Part shown: positions 63,051 through 64,000 of the stretch, piece by piece
How the letters are laid out: each line of letters opens with the position of its first letter
Numbering within the stretch: the first letter of the stretch is position 1
Origin: JABWBD01 sp040768665
GTDB lineage: Bacteria > Planctomycetota > Planctomycetia > Pirellulales > Thermoguttaceae
Assembly (NCBI GenBank): GCA_040768665.1
Contig: JAXGMN010000042.1
Coordinates: 54,018 to 118,017 of the forward strand
Direction of reading: 5' to 3'
DNA length: 64,000 nucleotides
Translations under genes and position numbers: made by a program
The notes under the pieces: model-generated
Database searches by the model: none
What the model saw: only the letters and a program-made list of their open reading frames with translations
What the model was told of the DNA's origin: nothing

Positions 63051-63902
63051 CTAATGAATCAGGTACAGGAGCGGAAAGAGGTAAATCCAGATCAAATCGA
63101 CGAGGTGCCAGTATAGGCCGACGTAGTCGACCGGCCCGTAGTAGAGGCTGTTGAAGTGCCCCTTGGCGGCGCGGACGAGGATCCAGGTGATCGCGCCCAT
63201 TCCGGCCAGCACGTGCAGCCCGTGCAGCCCGGTCATCAGGAAATAGATGCTGAAGAAGATCCCCGCGTAGCGCGGACCCTCCTGATGAGAGAGGGCCGGC
63301 TCAACCTCCGGGTCGCCGGACGGCTGGATCGTGTGGTCCGCCGGTTGGGAGTGCCCCACGGGATCGTACCGGCTGGCCCAGAGCAGCCCGTCTTCCCACT
63401 TATGCTTGTACTCGACGTACTTGATCCCCAGAAAGCCGCACGCACACAGGAGCGTAAGCGAGAGCATCACCATCAGCCGCTTCCGCTGGTTGAGCTGGAC
63501 GCAGCGGACGCCCCAGGCCATGGTGAAGCTGCTGAAGATGAGCACGGCCGTGTTGATCGCGCCCAGGTTTTTGTCGAGGAAGTGGTGGGCGTAGATGAAG
63601 ATCTCGGGATGATTGGCCCGATAGACGGCATACGCGCAAAACAGGCCGCCGAAGAGCAGAATCTCCGTCAAAAGGAAGATCCACATGCCCATCTTGCCGG
63701 CGGCGAACTGCTGCTGGTACGACTGGTAGTGGTGGGCCAGAAAGGGCTGGTGCGAGCGGGCCTCGGCGTGTGGGTGATGATCCTCCGGGAGCGGCTGCGC
63801 GGCGTGGGCCTCGGCGTCGCCGAGCGGCGCAGGCGGATCCGCCGTGTCGGTCTCATGCTCCGTCGTGCCGGGGCGACCGGCTGAGCTGTCTGATTTCGCC
63901 AT
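63051..63902 (-). CDS. Cytochrome c oxidase subunit III
   Basis: A 283-residue COX3-family protein with seven hydrophobic segments. KMGMWIFLLTEILLFGGLFC near residue 78, KNLGAINTAVLIFSSFTMAW near 125, then FSIYFLMTGLHGLHVLAGMG and the ending YVGLYWHLVDLIWIYLFPLLY are diagnostic. A histidine- and acid-rich N-terminal tail precedes the first segment. The genes for subunits I and II are expected further upstream, outside the window. A GGGGACAGGCACC repeat arm lies just upstream of the start. Confidence 0.93.
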   Translation of the reverse strand: MAKSDSSAGRPGTTEHETDTADPPAPLGDAEAHAAQPLPEDHHPHAEARSHQPFLAHHYQSYQQQFAAGKMGMWIFLLTEILLFGGLFCAYAVYRANHPEIFIYAHHFLDKNLGAINTAVLIFSSFTMAWGVRCVQLNQRKRLMVMLSLTLLCACGFLGIKYVEYKHKWEDGLLWASRYDPVGHSQPADHTIQPSGDPEVEPALSHQEGPRYAGIFFSIYFLMTGLHGLHVLAGMGAITWILVRAAKGHFNSLYYGPVDYVGLYWHLVDLIWIYLFPLLYLIH

Positions 63903-63936
63903 GGAAAGCGAATCCTCTTAACGGAAGACTGGTCTG

Positions 63937-63980
63937 ATGAAAAAGGGGACAGGCACCGCACGGAGTCGCGGGTAAATCGG
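63937..63980. repeat. REP-like arm (GGGGACAGGCACC)
   Basis: GATGAAAAAGGGGACAGGCA matches the ends of the elements at 36334-36421 and 43471. The rest of the element may continue past the window. Confidence 0.55.
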
Positions 63981-64000
63981 AGCGAAGATACAGGGTTTTT

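Overview
The window looks like chromosomal DNA of a GC-rich planctomycete (my inference). The evidence is the large set of exported carbohydrate-degradation proteins, twin-arginine Gfo/Idh and sugar-isomerase-like proteins, Na+/solute symport, sulfatase remnants, many Ser/Thr-kinase fusions and Ycf46-like AAA proteins, and abundant REP/MITE-like palindromes. No rRNA and no CRISPR array were seen; one tRNA-Arg(CCG) is present.

Layout. 1-6 kb: an exported Gfo/Idh oxidoreductase, an ACT-domain protein, tRNA-Arg, small proteins and an IS66 remnant. 6-9.3 kb: one very large kinase-TIR-P-loop NTPase fusion. 9.3-12 kb: decayed genes, a MITE copy and a sugar-isomerase-like protein. 12-18.3 kb: nucleotide-sugar epimerase and dehydrogenase, methyltransferase, GAPDH and a polytopic membrane protein. 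18.4-31.8 kb: a GH115-like gene with a frameshift, lipase-like hydrolase, truncated sulfatase, acetolactate synthase, secreted proteins, cold-shock protein, sodium/solute symporter and SGNH hydrolase. 32-43.4 kb: mfd, a parvulin, a MalK-type ATPase, a Uma2 protein and a rhamnogalacturonan lyase. 62.7-63.9 kb: cytochrome oxidase subunits IV and III.

The most interesting part is 43.8-61.9 kb, where about 18 kb of genes all lie on the minus strand. This is a diversity-generating retroelement (DGR). It has a DGR-type reverse transcriptase (57850-58932), an Avd-like protein (60380-60790), a template repeat (60128-60252) and three FGE/C-type-lectin-fold target genes. Each target ends in a variable repeat (52954-53079, 59070-59192, 60862-60983). 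By hand alignment there are 42 TR/VR substitutions and every one is at a template adenine; no non-adenine position differs, apart from one inserted base in VR1. A hairpin lies 37-38 nt beyond each VR and shows compensatory changes between copies. A ribbon-helix-helix protein and a TTGACA/TACAAT promoter sit at the head of the run.

The retroelement is translationally coupled to HEAT-repeat, GrpE-like and Hsp70-like genes. It is followed by a second module of three Ycf46-like AAA ATPases (one fused to a kinase domain without its beta3 lysine), DUF1257, DUF2997 and a radical-SAM activase-like protein. A truncated fourth FGE gene and an orphan hairpin suggest that targets have been gained and lost. 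My working hypothesis is a diversified recognition protein that feeds a chaperone/AAA effector machine. The DGR itself is directly supported by the sequence; the coupling in function is inference.
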